Below, piece after piece: positions 1 to 14,343 of a stretch of DNA of 64,000 nucleotides. The notes beneath the pieces were generated by a model. The model had not been told where the DNA came from. It ran no database searches and was given only the letters and a program-made list of their open reading frames with translations. The number at the start of each line of letters is the position of its first letter. Within the stretch, counting starts at the first letter, position 1. Source of the stretch: Impatiens glandulifera (Eukaryota; Streptophyta; Magnoliopsida; Ericales; Balsaminaceae); assembly GCF_907164915.1 (NCBI RefSeq), contig NC_061864.1:1040389-1104388 (forward strand), written 5' to 3'. The position numbers and the translations under genes are program-made.

Positions 1-1586
1 TTTTGTAGGACAATGCCCGTGGGCTGCCGAGCGATTTTTCGTCCCTGAGCAGTGACAATGTTGGCCTGGTTGTCCAAGGGTTTCCGAACCAGCAAGGTGC
101 AGTTCTGGAAAAGTGAGGCACTGTCCCCAAAGATGAAGTCGATGGTTCCCGAGATGACGCAATCTCTATAAAATTGACGATATGTGTGTGCGTAGAGAGT
201 GTCCTGGTAACCATCCATGTGGCAGCCGTAGAAGATTGACAGGTCAGACCCAACTCGTAATGCCACAGCCTGGTGCTTCTCTGCCCCGGCAGAGTTCTCA
301 AATCCAATGTCCTTACCTATGAAGTTGGAACCAAGAATCGCTGTACACATGTGTCCCACCAAGTAGTAGGAGTTTCAGTTTACTAATTCGTATTATAAAA
401 AAGGGGAAATAAGAAATCAATCTTATTTCAAGAAGATTGGAGGAAAACGGGTTATTTGAAATTAAAGAAACAAACATACCAACGGTTGCTGTGTGGAAAG
501 TGGTTGTCCCATCAATGAAATTCTGGCTACCAGTGATCCTTGTCTTGTTTGGTCCATCACCAAACATCATCAAATAAGTTAAGTTCCTATCAACCTGAAC
601 TTTCTCTTCGTAGATACCCTCCTTAATATGAAGGACAAATGTCTTTTTCGCATTCCTAGGAATGGTCAACAACGCTTCGTTAATAGTAGTGAAGTTTCCG
701 CTCCCATCTTTAGCCACAATTAGATTAGTCTTGATAAGCCTCCCTTTTTGTTTTACAAGTCTCCTTGCTCCTGGCTGGACCCAATGAGGAAACTCACCGT
801 CTTCTCCTTGTTCAACGTGATTCTCATCGTCCTCGGAGAATAGTCGACGTTGGGGAGAGGTTTTGGGAGAAGAGCCTTCATTCACATCAAGAGAGGAGAA
901 TGCCTTGGAGAGTTCAGTTATTATGGCGAGTCCATTGTTTGTTAGCTCCATACTAAGTTTCAAATATTGTTTCATCTTCTCTCCTGCATCACTGGTTGTG
1001 TTTTCAAACCCGTCTAGGCAAGTTTCTTGGTAAGTCATGGCTCCACTAAGCCATGTCTTCAAATTATCAACCATGTCATCAACCTGGGTTAAGTCGAGTT
1101 CACCTATATATGTATCATTTAACAGCTTAGCTTATTAATTCATAAGAATCATGTTATTAGATGAATGAATGAATTACCCATTTCGTTAAAGGATTTCTCG
1201 ATATCATCAGCTGCAGTCTCTCCCAGAGTGCGGCAGTTGTCGAGAGCTTCCTTAGCCCTGGGATCCTTCTCGAGCTCGTGAAGAACAGAGGAGTTGCTAG
1301 AAGCTTCCAAAATCCTTTTCTTAGCTGATTGAAAAGCCAAACGAATCAAATCTTTCATGTCAGTAGAATTGGCAGAAGATAAGCTATCCTGGCAAGCTTC
1401 TTTGTAATCAGTGGGTTGACAGATGCTTTGAATTGCCTTGGCAGTAGTAGTAATCCCCCCCTGTGAACTGTCACTACTATCCGTATCGTCTTTCTTGACT
1501 CCGATGGTCAAAGCCACTACCATTGCCACCAGTAGCATAGCACAGACGCCGGCCACCACAATTTTCTTATTCCCATTTTCCGCCAT
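1..1586 (-). CDS. Pectinesterase with N-terminal pectinesterase-inhibitor pro-domain, 3' part outside window
   Basis: Pectin methylesterase that removes methyl esters from homogalacturonan in the cell wall. Visible exons: 1178-1586, 480-1103 and 1-340; the rest lies left of the window. The ATG at 1586 starts a membrane-anchor/signal-anchor segment (about residues 8-28), followed by a four-helix inhibitor domain with conserved Cys (about 49-200). Near residues 222-225 is RRLF, resembling the subtilase processing site that separates pro-domain and enzyme. The catalytic domain begins at NLIVAKDGSGNFTTI. Exon 3 carries the family residues seen as QAVALR, GYQDTLY and GTIDFIFG, i.e. the oxyanion Gln and both catalytic Asp. 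The substrate-binding Arg (LGRPW block) would be beyond position 1, so activity cannot be fully judged. The exon 1/2 junction gives EMG-ELDLTQVDD, with the acceptor at 1104-1105. A nearer AG at 1084-1085 would cause an immediate stop. Anchor and pro-domain resemble the pollen-type group I PMEs, but that subgroup is inference. Confidence 0.93.
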
Positions 1587-2551
1587 TTCTCTTCTTTTTT
1601 TTTAAGCTTTAACAAATAAATAATTCTCACACTTTCTTTCTCAAACCATATTTTCCTTGTTTTTCTATTAGCCTCTCTGCTTGAAGCTACCAAGGCCCAG
1701 GCAGAGAGCGACCTTATGATATGAGTTAAGAAAGAAAATTGCAGAACAAGTGAGGAAAGAAATCTTCTATGTAGGTCTGATAGTTAGTTATTTCAGTTAA
1801 AGGAATTAGAGGCTTGTAATGAAATATAATGAATCAACGGACATCATGGGAGTAGTAGATGCTGCATCAACCACTTTTCTTTTCTTGTCTTCCTTCTAAA
1901 AATAGCCCTCCTCTCTCATTTTTTACTCATCCTACCTATCTATGATTGGCATTCTCCCCACAAACTCATCTTAATTTAAGAATATGCATGTTATATAAAA
2001 TTCTTCTATTTTTATATTATAATATTTATGTTTTATTCTACCAAGATAATTCAACTTAAAAAGAAACATAAAGAGACCTCTGTTTTCACTAAGAACATTT
2101 TGTTGGAAGATGGGACCATGATTATGGGTCATATTAGTTTTCTTTAAGAAATAAACTCTAATTTATATATGGCTGGCTAGGAGAGAAAGAACACAAAGAG
2201 CTTGAATTCTGATTGATTTGTTTGAAAATTGAGATAGACAAAATGGAGTAGTTATATATCAATAGCTTATACTATAGTCTATAGGTGTTGAACTTAACTA
2301 GGGATTTTATTTTGGCTTTCATAGTTTCTATATATGTCATATCTTAATCTTTAAAATGAACTCAGTTCGAAAATAGAGTTATGTTAGAATGTTATGGTGA
2401 CTTGTATTTAAGTGATATTGATTGTCTGAAATGTAGTAAAATTTCGTTTTCAAATAAAATAACTAGCTAGGTGATATAAGTATGGGTGCAATGAGCAATG
2501 ATGGACACAATCTATCTATTTTATAATAATCACACAATTTATGAAAATGCC
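1587..2551. other. Intergenic: pectinesterase upstream region and PP2C 3' flank
   Basis: No coding signal seen. The first part is the 5' flank of the minus-strand pectinesterase, including a pyrimidine/purine-rich stretch just upstream of its ATG. The rest is AT-rich and includes the 3' flank of the PP2C gene. Confidence 0.6.
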
Positions 2552-4055
2552 TCAAATTCTTGTTTGGGCTGCAAACTTAACAGGATGAACTAACTGAGAA
2601 GATAAAGAAGAAGAAGAAGAATGATGAAGGAATAGACAAATTGCTGAAATATCATCCACTGCATACCCTCTCCTCTTCCGATTCCATGCTTTTACAGCGC
2701 ACTTCACCAGCCGCTTCGCAGACTTCTTCTTGTCCTCCGTTGTAGACACTATCTCCACCGCTTCTTCATTCGAAATAACATCCCATACCTGAAAAAGGAA
2801 AAACATATATAATTTGATTTATAGTCTGTTTCTTTAACTGGATCCGTTTTCTGATAATCCCCCCCAAAATAAAAACTAATTTACCCCATCTGTAGCCAAA
2901 ATGATAAATTGGTCTTTGGCAGTGATTTGTCTTTGTGTAACTTGAGGCGTGGAAATGAGTCCAAAGTCCTTTATACAATAGTCACCAAAGGCTCTAGACA
3001 TAGCCAATCCAGGGGACTCCACATTTGGCAGCCAGACCCTGTGCACACCAGGTTCGTCCTCTAGACAGAATACTCGTCCTTTGCATTCTGCTATCCTCTC
3101 AGCTTCCTCTGTTTAATTCACAACAATCATAAAAACATTCCCAACAAACAAACTCATGTACTAGGAAAGAAGGAAGGAAGGAAGGAAGGAAGGAAGGAGA
3201 ACTAACGAGGAAGATTGGGCTTAAAATCAATGGTGAGCTGAACCGCCACCAATCTTCCATCCTCCTCCGATATGGTTCCTAGAACTGCCCTCGAATCGCC
3301 AACATTTGCAACGAATATTTGTTCTCCCTGCCCCCGGTTGATCAAACAAAACTCTAAGTTATAAACATCTGCTATTTGAATTTGGAAAACAGGACTACTC
3401 CATCTTCAGACATTAATTAGACATACCTGTCTGACAATAGTGAGTCCGGTGGTTCCACTGTTGAAAGCATCTATTTTGCGGCTATGTAAAAGGTCTCGAT
3501 CCACGGCTGCACAAGTCTTGAGATACGAATGCTTCCATATGTTGAACTTATGAACATTCTTTTCTGGATTCTCAAGAAAATCCTCAGCTATTGTCTCCTG
3601 CCAATTGCTTAACAAGGAAGTCGGCATCGTCTCTCTCACCCTCTTCGCCACAAAATGACCCCACGGACCGTGCCCGTCGAAAATCCCACAAAAGATCATG
3701 TCATTTTCGAACCCAAATCCCTGTAAAGCAACAAACAAACAAACAAACACCTTAATTGAACAGAAGAAGTTCAGGTATGAAAGATGAATGAATGGGTAAT
3801 TATTACCTCCCAAACAATGCAACAATCCTGGTTGACTCCTTTTTCACCTCTCCTTGAGAAAACAGATGCAAAATTGTTTGAACCTTCAACAGAAACGAAA
3901 CCCGAAGATCGTAATATCAAATCGTTCTTCTTTGCTTCTGTTACTATGTCATCCACCGCCTCTTTTCCGCCACAACCACCGTAACTCCTCCTCTGACCCT
4001 TCTTCATCGTTAAAGATCTAGCCAGTCCATTAAACATGGATGAGAAATGCCCCAT
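2552..4055 (-). CDS. Protein phosphatase 2C, clade E-like
   Basis: Mn/Mg-dependent Ser/Thr phosphatase of 374 residues. Exons: 3807-4055, 3427-3720, 3207-3327, 2885-3108, 2552-2788 (total 1125 nt). Motifs in order: RRGEKGVNQD (about 68-77), FDGHGPWG (97-104, metal-binding Asp98/Gly99), SGTTGLTIV, VANVGDSRAVL, MSRAFGDY, LATDGVWD and the late metal Asp in YAVDDIS. All catalytic motifs are intact. The start is the ATG at 4055 (MGHFSSMFNGLARS), which matches the N-terminus of Arabidopsis clade E PP2Cs as I remember them. The upstream in-frame ATG at 4079 is probably intronic, because a good acceptor (ATCTTCAG) sits at about 4063-4070, implying a 5'UTR intron. Gly2 could be myristoylated (inference). 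A serine-rich tail follows the catalytic domain. Confidence 0.93.
3171..3198. repeat. (GAAG)n microsatellite in PP2C intron
   Basis: About seven uninterrupted tetranucleotide units lie in the intron between PP2C exons 3 and 4, just downstream (plus coordinates below the donor) of the 3207 splice site. Confidence 0.85.
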
Positions 4056-4639
4056 ATTCTCTCTGAAGATATCAATCACAGCCCATCAAATTCAGTAGAT
4101 AAAGGCACAAGAAACTTAATTAGTCCAGAGCAGACAAACCCATCAGAGTAAAATATTGTATAAATCTGGAAGAGACTATGAAAGAATAAAGAAGCAATTT
4201 CTTGGTTCACGAAAAGTAGAAGAGGGTAGTCATCCTTACATGTACAATCTTGTTTGTTAGCTAGCTAACTAACTAGCTCCAACAAAAATGTACAGAAAAG
4301 AAGAAGAAATGACATCAATAATCGAATCTTAAAACATTCTCTTTTTCCAGTTCCTGACAAACATAGATAGATAGATAGATATAATTAAACTTAGTAGTAG
4401 CCATGAGCTAAGCAATATGCATGTTTGCAGCAACGGAAGAAAAAAAGGTCCCCTTTAGTTTGTACCCATTCATTTTATCTATCGAATATCAAAATGATAT
4501 GAATAAACAAAAGGGCAAGTGGGTGTACCTTAAAAAACTTTTGATTATCAAACTAGAACAGGAGGAGAGAAGATACTATGCCGCCGACGACGACGACGAC
4601 CGGCGATAATCCCTGCTGCCGGAGAAGTTGATTAATAAT

Positions 4640-4653
4640 ATATATATATATAT
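4640..4653 (-). promoter_or_regulatory. Possible TATA region of the PP2C gene
   Basis: An alternating TA tract on the minus strand about 590 bp upstream of the PP2C ATG. It fits a promoter if the 5'UTR contains an intron running from a donor near 4532 (AAG|GTACACC) to the acceptor near 4063. The leader between carries a (CGT)n-like tract at about 4580-4602. Inferred from position only. Confidence 0.35.
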
Positions 4654-5390
4654 AGTCAACAGTTTCTGAGCTGAGATTACAAAGATAAGAATGAAACCGA
4701 ACATAATTCATAGTTTTTATATCCAGGAAGAAAACAAAAGAGAGACTAGTTATGTACATACATACAGACAGACAGCGTACGTGAATCGGTGAATTCATTT
4801 CTTTGTTTGTATATTTCTTCTCATACATACAGATCTGTTTACAATTTTACATCTACCCAGATTTCACTAATCGACCCTTTATTTTGCTTCATATTCTCAA
4901 TTCATACCTCAAACTTACTAATCTTAGTTTTCTTGGCCTTAATTATCAAGTTGTGTGGATGAGATTCATTAGCCAATCAAATATTGAGGACTAATTTATA
5001 AATTATATAAACACACCAAATACATAGTTCTATCGGTTGTTGCGGAATCATTATTAAATTATTTTTAATGTCTTATTGGATTTATCATATTATATGCTTA
5101 GTTTATGTAATCTTAAACAAAACAAAAATATGTAAATCATCACTTGTTCACCTAATTAATTAGGAGTTGTGTATTGGTGATTATTAATAAAGATATGTTT
5201 TAAAAAAAAATATATTTAAACACATTTAAAAAAAACATTAAACATGGAATAATTCATCCTAAATTGCAATTTAAGGAAAATATAGATAAAATCTTAATTT
5301 TGATCATGGGTGCATCCGTGCATATATCATACTAAGTAACGCATCAATATTAATTATTTGTAAACACAAAAATTAATAATATTTTTTTTT

Positions 5391-6210
<820 letters not shown>

Positions 6211-7204
6211 TATATGTCTAATAATTTGACAGAAGATTAAAGGTTGTTAATTTATTGGGCAACTGATAATAGATTGGGTCAAAAATATGTGTGGACAACG
6301 TTGGTTTGGTAATGGTTAGATGAATAGTTTTATACTCTCTCAATCACAACATTATTTTTAATATTCAAATTTAATTTAATTCTTTTTTCTTTTTTTTTTG
6401 GGTGGGGTTTCATTGGTAGGGATTGTAGCATTACTTTAATCATGTCAACACATGTATTATCAGCTACCATATTTGTCGCGTGACACTTTTTTTCTTTCTT
6501 TTTTTGAAAAATATCAAATAATTGGGTATTTTTTCATTTATTTTTTGGCTGAGAGCTATTGTGGATATGATTCATATGATGAAAAAATAGAAAATATCAT
6601 AATTTAAAGTTGAGCCTTGTTTGAAATTAAAAATAATACAATCTCATTAGAAAATAGTTAAATTTTTGTTTGGTATATGATTGCCTTTTGAATTAATCGT
6701 AAATGGAATGTCTGTTAATGCGCATATCACATGAATGAAAAGACTAAAACAAAAACAAAAAATATGTAACATCATTGAATTAAGTGCTAATTTAGCATTT
6801 AACATGGACATCATGATTAATGTCTAAAAACATGTCACATCATTAAATATGTTTTTTAATTTATTGGCGATTGCTTCAAATAAACTAATAAAGTAACCAT
6901 CTTTAAAACATTCAATATCATTAAATATTCCATTTTAATTTATACTATAATATTATATGCATGGACTTTAAAAAAATTCAATAAATCAATGATAAAATAT
7001 AAATATGGATATTTATTTGTTTAATATTCAAAAAAATCATTATTGAGTTCTAGACCAACCTAGGTTCCATCTAAGCAACTATTCTAAATTAGTTTGTTTG
7101 GTTAAAATAATATAAATTTATTATATTTATTTAATAAAACATAAAATATAATTACTTAATTAAAAAATATTAATAAATTTAATTTTTTGCGGTATCCAAA
7201 TTCT

Positions 7205-7685
7205 TAAGGTCATTTCTATACCTACTCGTCGGGTAGTGAAATATCTATTCATAAACTCAATTTTTATTTCAGTTCTAGACTGATCTTAATGAATATCTCT
7301 GTTTTTATTTTCATTCTCGATTTGCTAAGTACCCGATTTTTTACGCGTACTTTTTTTTACCCAATTAAATATGTGTAAAATTGTATATTTAAGAAAAATT
7401 AGAATGAAGTTAAAAAAAAATAAAGATGAAGATGAAAAGTAAGGAGAGAAACAATTGTTTTATTATTAAAAAAAGTAATGATTAATGAGAGAAAAATATT
7501 TTGAAAATATTAAAAAAAAAAATGAGTGAAGTGAAGATAATAACAAAATAAATAGTATATTTATTGTGTTGTTTGTAATGATGTGGCATGTGAAATGTCA
7601 AATTAGGTTTTAATAAAAAAAAAAACACATTTTTTTTAATATTAATATGGTCGTGTATCGAGTTTAAGTTTCGCACAATTCCCAT
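7205..7685 (+). repeat. hAT-like non-autonomous repeat, copy 1 (diverged)
   Basis: Begins with TACTCGTCGGGTAGTGAAAT and carries TACCCGAT/TACCCAATTAAATAT, then an AT-rich core, ending in GTATCGAGTTTAAGTTTCGC. The same order of blocks recurs immediately downstream from 7686, so the two form a head-to-tail pair. Assignment to hAT rests on the Ac-like terminus of copy 2; no transposase is present. Confidence 0.4.
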
Positions 7686-8400
7686 TAGGGATGGCAAAAA
7701 GTATCTTACTCGTCGAATAGTGAAGTATTCATCCCCGAACTTGATTATCATTTTATTTCGATCCCGACGAGTATCTCTTAATATCTCCATCCTTGATTTG
7801 TCGGGTACCCGATCCACGACGGGTACCCATTACCCGATTAAATATTTTATAGATTATATAAGATGAAGAATAATAATAAACATAATTTTATGAAACAATA
7901 AATAATTTTAAAATTAGTAAATTAATTAAAATGTTGAAAAAACAAATGTAAACATTACCTATTTATTTATGTTGTAGATGTTGATAAAGATAACAACTTT
8001 ATTGTAGAGGTGAAAAAATATGTTATAATGGAGTTTGAAAAAAAAAAATTAAAGACGAAGAGAAAGAAAATTGAGAGAAATAACATTTTGTTATTTAAAT
8101 AAAAATTAAAATTTAATAATTGAAGAGTAATAAAGAGGGTAATAATTTTTTGTCGGGAATATTAAAAAATAAAGTTGAAATGAAAAATAAATAAATAATA
8201 TATTTAAAATAATATTTGTGATAACGTATTTAGAAGTTAACATTAATTTTAATAAAAAAATATTTTATTTTATTATTAATATAAAATGGTATCGAGTTTG
8301 GGTTTTGCATGCTTCGCATCTCCGACCCGAACTCGATCGGGTACTTTTTTTCTCTCCCCATGCCCGATCTCGAACCCGACCATTCAGTTCCCACGAATAT
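7686..8400 (+). repeat. hAT-like non-autonomous repeat, copy 2
   Basis: Starts TAGGGATGGCAAAAAG, resembling Ac-type hAT termini. It then has ACTCGTCGAATAGTGAAGTA, repeated CGGGTACCC blocks and ACCCGATTAAATAT, an AT-rich core, and a right part beginning TATCGAGTTTGGGTTTTGCA. The right boundary is uncertain because the GC-rich terminus (8320-8400) is degenerate and no clear target-site duplication was found. Confidence 0.4.
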
Positions 8401-11400
8401 CTAGGATTCGATCTTAGAGTACACAAATATAGAGTATACCTCATTCTCATTCATATTTGATACTTAAGAAATAATAATAATTAATGTTTTGTTTTTAAAA
8501 AATAATATATTTGTTTATGGTATATTTGATTTACAATTACTTTTTCTCTATTTCTATGAATATTTAGTTGTACTCAGGCATCTTTAACAAAGTTTAAAAT
8601 AATCTCAAATAAGAGTTTAGATAGCATTTTTAACTGATTTTAATAATGGCAAATTCTTAATAAGATTACAATTGTAACAAAATATCGGTATTAAAATGGT
8701 CATAAAATTATCGACTTCGTAAAATAAGACTTGTAAGCTTGATAAAAACAAATTAAATGTGTTGACTATCAAAGAGCAAGTTGAATTTGTTGAACTATTA
8801 TTATACACATATAAATCAATCATTTATCATAAAAAAAAATATATTTGAAACCTCCATAGACTTGTTTAAAAAGTGTCAAATAAATTCATGGCACCAGCTA
8901 ATTTATCATTTCTCAAAATTAAAATCTTTACAAGTTTCGACCAATCAACTCAATGTTTAGCATGCATAGAATTGTCACCACAAATGTTGTTAAGCTAATA
9001 ATTTGAAAAGAGCCATTATTGTTACAAAAAATATATGTTGATATAATTGGTTTGAAACACATGAAATTAGAATTGGGTTTTAACCCAAAAAAATTATTAT
9101 TAAATGTATAAAAGGATAATTTGTATTTAATTTTTTTAATTTGTACTAACCATCTTATTATTCATTGGTTAAAATATATAACGTCAAATCTCCTTTTCTA
9201 ATTAACAACAACAAAAAGTGGATATTCTCAAATCTCTTAAAGGTTTTAAGTTCGAGTTCAAGAGTTTAACGTGCAGTTATAATGTCTGATTTTGTTGTAT
9301 TTAAATAATTATATTAAATTTTATAATATTATTAGTATTATAATGAATGAGATATTCAAGAAAAATATATATATATTTTTTTAAGAAACTCCTACTTCTG
9401 CTGTTTTATAAAAATAAAAACAAAAAAGGTCATATTCTTTCCTCTTAAGCTTAATTTTAACACTTCTTTTTTTTATTTTTTTATTTTTTTATTTAGGTTA
9501 AATTTACAACGCATTCGTTTTTAATTTTAACCTTTAAAAGGATATTTTTAATAAAACACAATTACACGTGTAGCACAGCGAGTGGTTTATAACAAAGAAA
9601 TGTATGGAGCTTTTCTTTGACGACAGTGATCATATCTTAATTGGGATTCTACAGGCCTACTTGTGGGGACCACAGTCGGTGCATTTATATATTTATGACT
9701 TCAATTTTTATTTACTTTATATTTATATCATCAATTAATTAATATATATATCAATTTCATCAAAATTAATATATGTATATAACCTAGGGTAATTCAAATG
9801 ACTGTTGAAGAGACCAATGTCACAATTATTCGTGTAGATTAAAATTACAGCCAGTAAATAATATTATCCATGTATTTGTTTAAAACTCACATACAATTGA
9901 ATTAAATAAATAATGTAAAGGATTAATATTTACCTTACACACAAAACAAATTAACTCAAAAAACATGAAGCAATATAATACGTAAGTCTGCGTAGGACCT
10001 AATTACCGAAAATCTGGTAAATATATTTAATTACTTATATAAGAATAGATATCTAAGTACATAATATTATCATATATCTTGAATCTGAAAATTAATTATG
10101 CATATTATTGGGAACAATAATTGATATATAAAATGCACATGCCATTGGCCCATATTATCTGATCAATTTTATTTATTTTATTTTATCTAGTTATTTATTT
10201 ATTTATTTATTTATTAAAAAAACATTTTTTGAAATAATAATAATAATATACGACACCTCATTAATATATCATATATGTATAGTCAATTTCTCCATCATTA
10301 TTTTTTTGTTGTCAAAGCATATATACCCATTATCATTTTATTTATGATGCCCTTGTAGAGAGGCCAATGATACAAAATTGAGCTCAAACATTTTGAGAAT
10401 TCAACACATCACACATTATCAAAAGTTTTTTTTAAGAAAATACACTCTAACTTATATGTATTATTCTTCCCATCTTATAATTTTTTTTATGTTTCAATGT
10501 AAATATAAATATATATATAATAAATGATTGGGAATTTTTTTTGAAAGATAATAGGTGAAAAGTATTGACATACACCAATTTACTTGAAATTTTTTTTATC
10601 TTTTCGATATTTCTTACATTTTTTTTAAATAATTGAGGTGATGTGATGTTATTTCTTTTCATATTCTCTCCCTTATCATTTATCTATATATATACACACA
10701 TTATAAATTGTACATGTTTAAAGATAAATTATCAGTCATTTAAAAAATGTTACAAGTATTACATGAGAAAAAAACCCACTAAAATTACATCGTCAACAAA
10801 TTATTAAGCTAATGATTACCGACTTCATCTACTTTTCCAATAAATGTAAAAAAAAAAAAAAAAAGTCCTAATATATATATATAATGTATTTATTTTAGGT
10901 AAAATAGTGTATAAATAATTAAAATAAAAAGATGAAAACATGGAGGAGAGGATGCCACATAGAGGGAGTATGGAAAGAAGAAAATGAGATTCACACGTGG
11001 GTCGGTGCAAATGAAAACGACGTCTCTCACCATGGATCGGGTCATATCATATCATATATCATATGGTCATGGCTCATTTAATTTAAATCTTCTTTTCAAA
11101 TTTGGTAGGCGATTACGATTACGGGCCAACCGGCCGGTTCATTATAAGTCTCCACTTTTTCTTGGTCTTCATTTTATACTCACTAAAATCTCACCCATTC
11201 CTTTTTCTTTTCTTTTTTTTTTTGTTTTGGCTGCATTCGCTATTTTAATTAATTATATATTTATTTAAAAGAAATATAAGTAATAACTATTGCGAATCTA
11301 ATTGAAGATAGCATTTGGGTTTGTGCCCGGTCGTAGGGGTAAACTAATTAAACATCGATCGATCCTTGTGTATTGTATTTGAAAATAACATATCATTTAA

Positions 11401-14343
11401 AGCATGCAATTATTGGAATGATTCTTCTTCTAGTAATTTCTTATATATATATAATTAATTATATTAATGAAGATATTTTTATTTATTTATATATTTGGTG
11501 GCCATTCCCATTATTCACATGCATGTGAGATGTTGATGTAACTGTATCATCTCAAATGTCCTCAATATCTGGACACCCTATTCTACACGTGTCAATCATT
11601 CATCCTCTTAGCTTTTTTCTTTTCTTTTCTTTTCTTTTCTATTTTTAGCATAAGATATTTTAACATTTTTATTTTTAATTTCTTGTAGATTTTTCTTATG
11701 TTATATATATTTTGTTAGATAAATATCTTCTTGTAAACATTAACAAAGCAAATTCAACAAATTTATATAAATACCTTTCTATATTTCACCCGAAATTTTC
11801 GCTGCCTTCTCTTTTGCATCCTCGCGGTTGTCGTGGCTAGTTTGGAACGTCTTATCACGAGAAAAATTGTGACTTAACAATCTTGAACAAATTTATCCTC
11901 TCAAAATATTGTTAATACTTCTATATTAAGAAAGATAGCCGATAAATACAATAGATATGAAGGATCAATGTACACTTAAACGCCTTTCATTTGTATCGAT
12001 TACATGTTTGTGTTAGCTAATTAGCTTATAGGAGGAGGATCTGACCATTGTGGTAAGTAAGCATTGATATTTGTCATCTCCATCTTGGAGGACTAATTGT
12101 TTTATATACTTTTTGTGACCATGGTTTATTTAATTTATGCAGTTATGATCCCACTTAAATTATGACACTATTATTTTAAAGTGAGAGTAGAAGGTTTAAA
12201 TAAGAGTTATGTTTTTATTTTGAAACAAATGAATTGTGTTAGTACAATTGTGGTAAGTTGGTGATAATGGAAAATAATATGTACAGGTGGGCTTAGAAAC
12301 TCAATATATACAAGGCCAGTTATGTATTTCCACATAATGGGCTACCATTTTATTAACCAGTTTAAAGGTGTCCACAAACTGCAGCCCACCAAGAATTAAG
12401 ATGCCCTATGCAAATTTTTGTATGTCTAATATCTTGAACGAGGATGAAATAAAATTAACATAATAACCAATTAAGCTAAACTATTTTTAACCCATTATAT
12501 ATTTATAACATTTCTTATAACTATTTGAATTGCAAAATAGTTTAAATGGTATATATTTTATAACTTTGTGACATAGGTAAGACGAAATAGTTCAAAATTT
12601 TATTTTAGGGACGGTTTTTTGTCCGATTTGATCGGTAGTTGATTTGTGTTCCTGTCCTGACTCTGTCCCAATCTCATCTACTGTCTCAAACAATGTAAAC
12701 ACAATTAAATATATAAAATCATATAAATATATATGTATTTTATATATAAGAGTTTAAAATTATTTTTTTTTATAATAATTTAATTTTCAATACATTATTT
12801 TAAAATTTTTGCATATATATATATATATATATATTATTTTTATTAGATAATATAATATAAATGGTGTTTATTGAGAGTTTTTCAAAAGCGAACAAAATGG
12901 AAATGATAGTAAAAAAAATGGATAAAAAATGATAAATACATTCACCATCCCGCGCCAAATGATCCATACTTATAAATTTAATAAAAATATATAAAACAGT
13001 ATAAAATACTATTAGTATCAATTTTATTACACCTAAATGTTATACCCTAATATACCCCCACCAAACTTTTTTATTTAATTCAAAACACTATGAATATCTA
13101 CAAAACCATTACTTCATATTACTATTTTCTAACATTTCAGCATTTGCAGTGTTAATTTGATATATATGAAAACTGTTAATAAGTTAAATATTATTTAAAA
13201 TTATGCAGAAATTTTATTTTCAAAGAAAAAAATACTTAAGAAATGGGGTAGACCATTTTTTTGTTTACTTTTTATGAAATCGTAATTTTATTATTATAAT
13301 TTATTTTTGCTTTTATTTTTAGAATTAAATACCAAAATATGACAAAAAAAATTTAGGTGAGACTTTAATTTTTATTTTTTAAATTCAATTATAATTAAAT
13401 ATTATTTCATACACCTTTATAAATTACCTTACTTAATTTATTAATTAAAATATTCTCTATTTAAAATAAATAAATTAGTTTATCATTATATATTAATACC
13501 ATCTTCCAAATACATCAATCAATTATTATTTTTAAGAACCATCCACTTAACAAGATTACATGTTTTTTAAGATTTAAGATTATGTCTTAATATTTAATAG
13601 TTATTACTTATTAATAAATTTACATTTTTTATCTTAATTGATCTTGGATCACTTTGAATACACGAGTTGTTATTTTCTTGATCACTATGAGCCATCATAA
13701 GTCTGCCCATATAAAGTTAATATATAACTAATATTTTTTTTATTAATTATTACTAAATATTTAATATTTTTAAAATATACATATTATTATTTATACAATA
13801 ATAAATCTGTTATCATTCTTTAATTTAAAATATTACGCACAATAAAAACATTTATATTTTATCTCATAATTTAATAAAAAAAAATGATTGAAGAGTTAAT
13901 AAGAAGTTGTATTATTTGATTAAAAATACTTTTTTTTTAATAAAAAAAACACGTATCAAACAAAGCCATGAAAGCTAAGAAACATAGTACACACGAGATG
14001 ATAACTTACTTATCAATAAAAATATAATTTCTGAATGATAAGTATAGATTTGTTATTGATAAGTGCCTTGTAGTTAAAGATAGCGAGACAGACCGAGACC
14101 TCACCTTCCCCATTTCTACTCTTTTATCTTCAACAGCAGCCTATTTCCATCTGATCGATCGATCTTTTTCTCTGCACAAAATCTACTTCGATTCTCACCC
14201 AATTTTCTACACAAAACCCACTTCGATTCCGACCCAACTTTGTCGATCTGCTCCTTCGTGGTTCGGACGACGACGTACTTCAAAGTTTTCTGGTACACTA
14301 TTCGTGCTTGGATTCGACTATTGTTTGAGTTCCGGATGCGCAA

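Noticed and set aside
1946..1961. TTGGCATTCTCCCCAC, partly like miR394
   Set aside because: Only the 5' portion matches and no complementary arm capable of a precursor hairpin was seen nearby.
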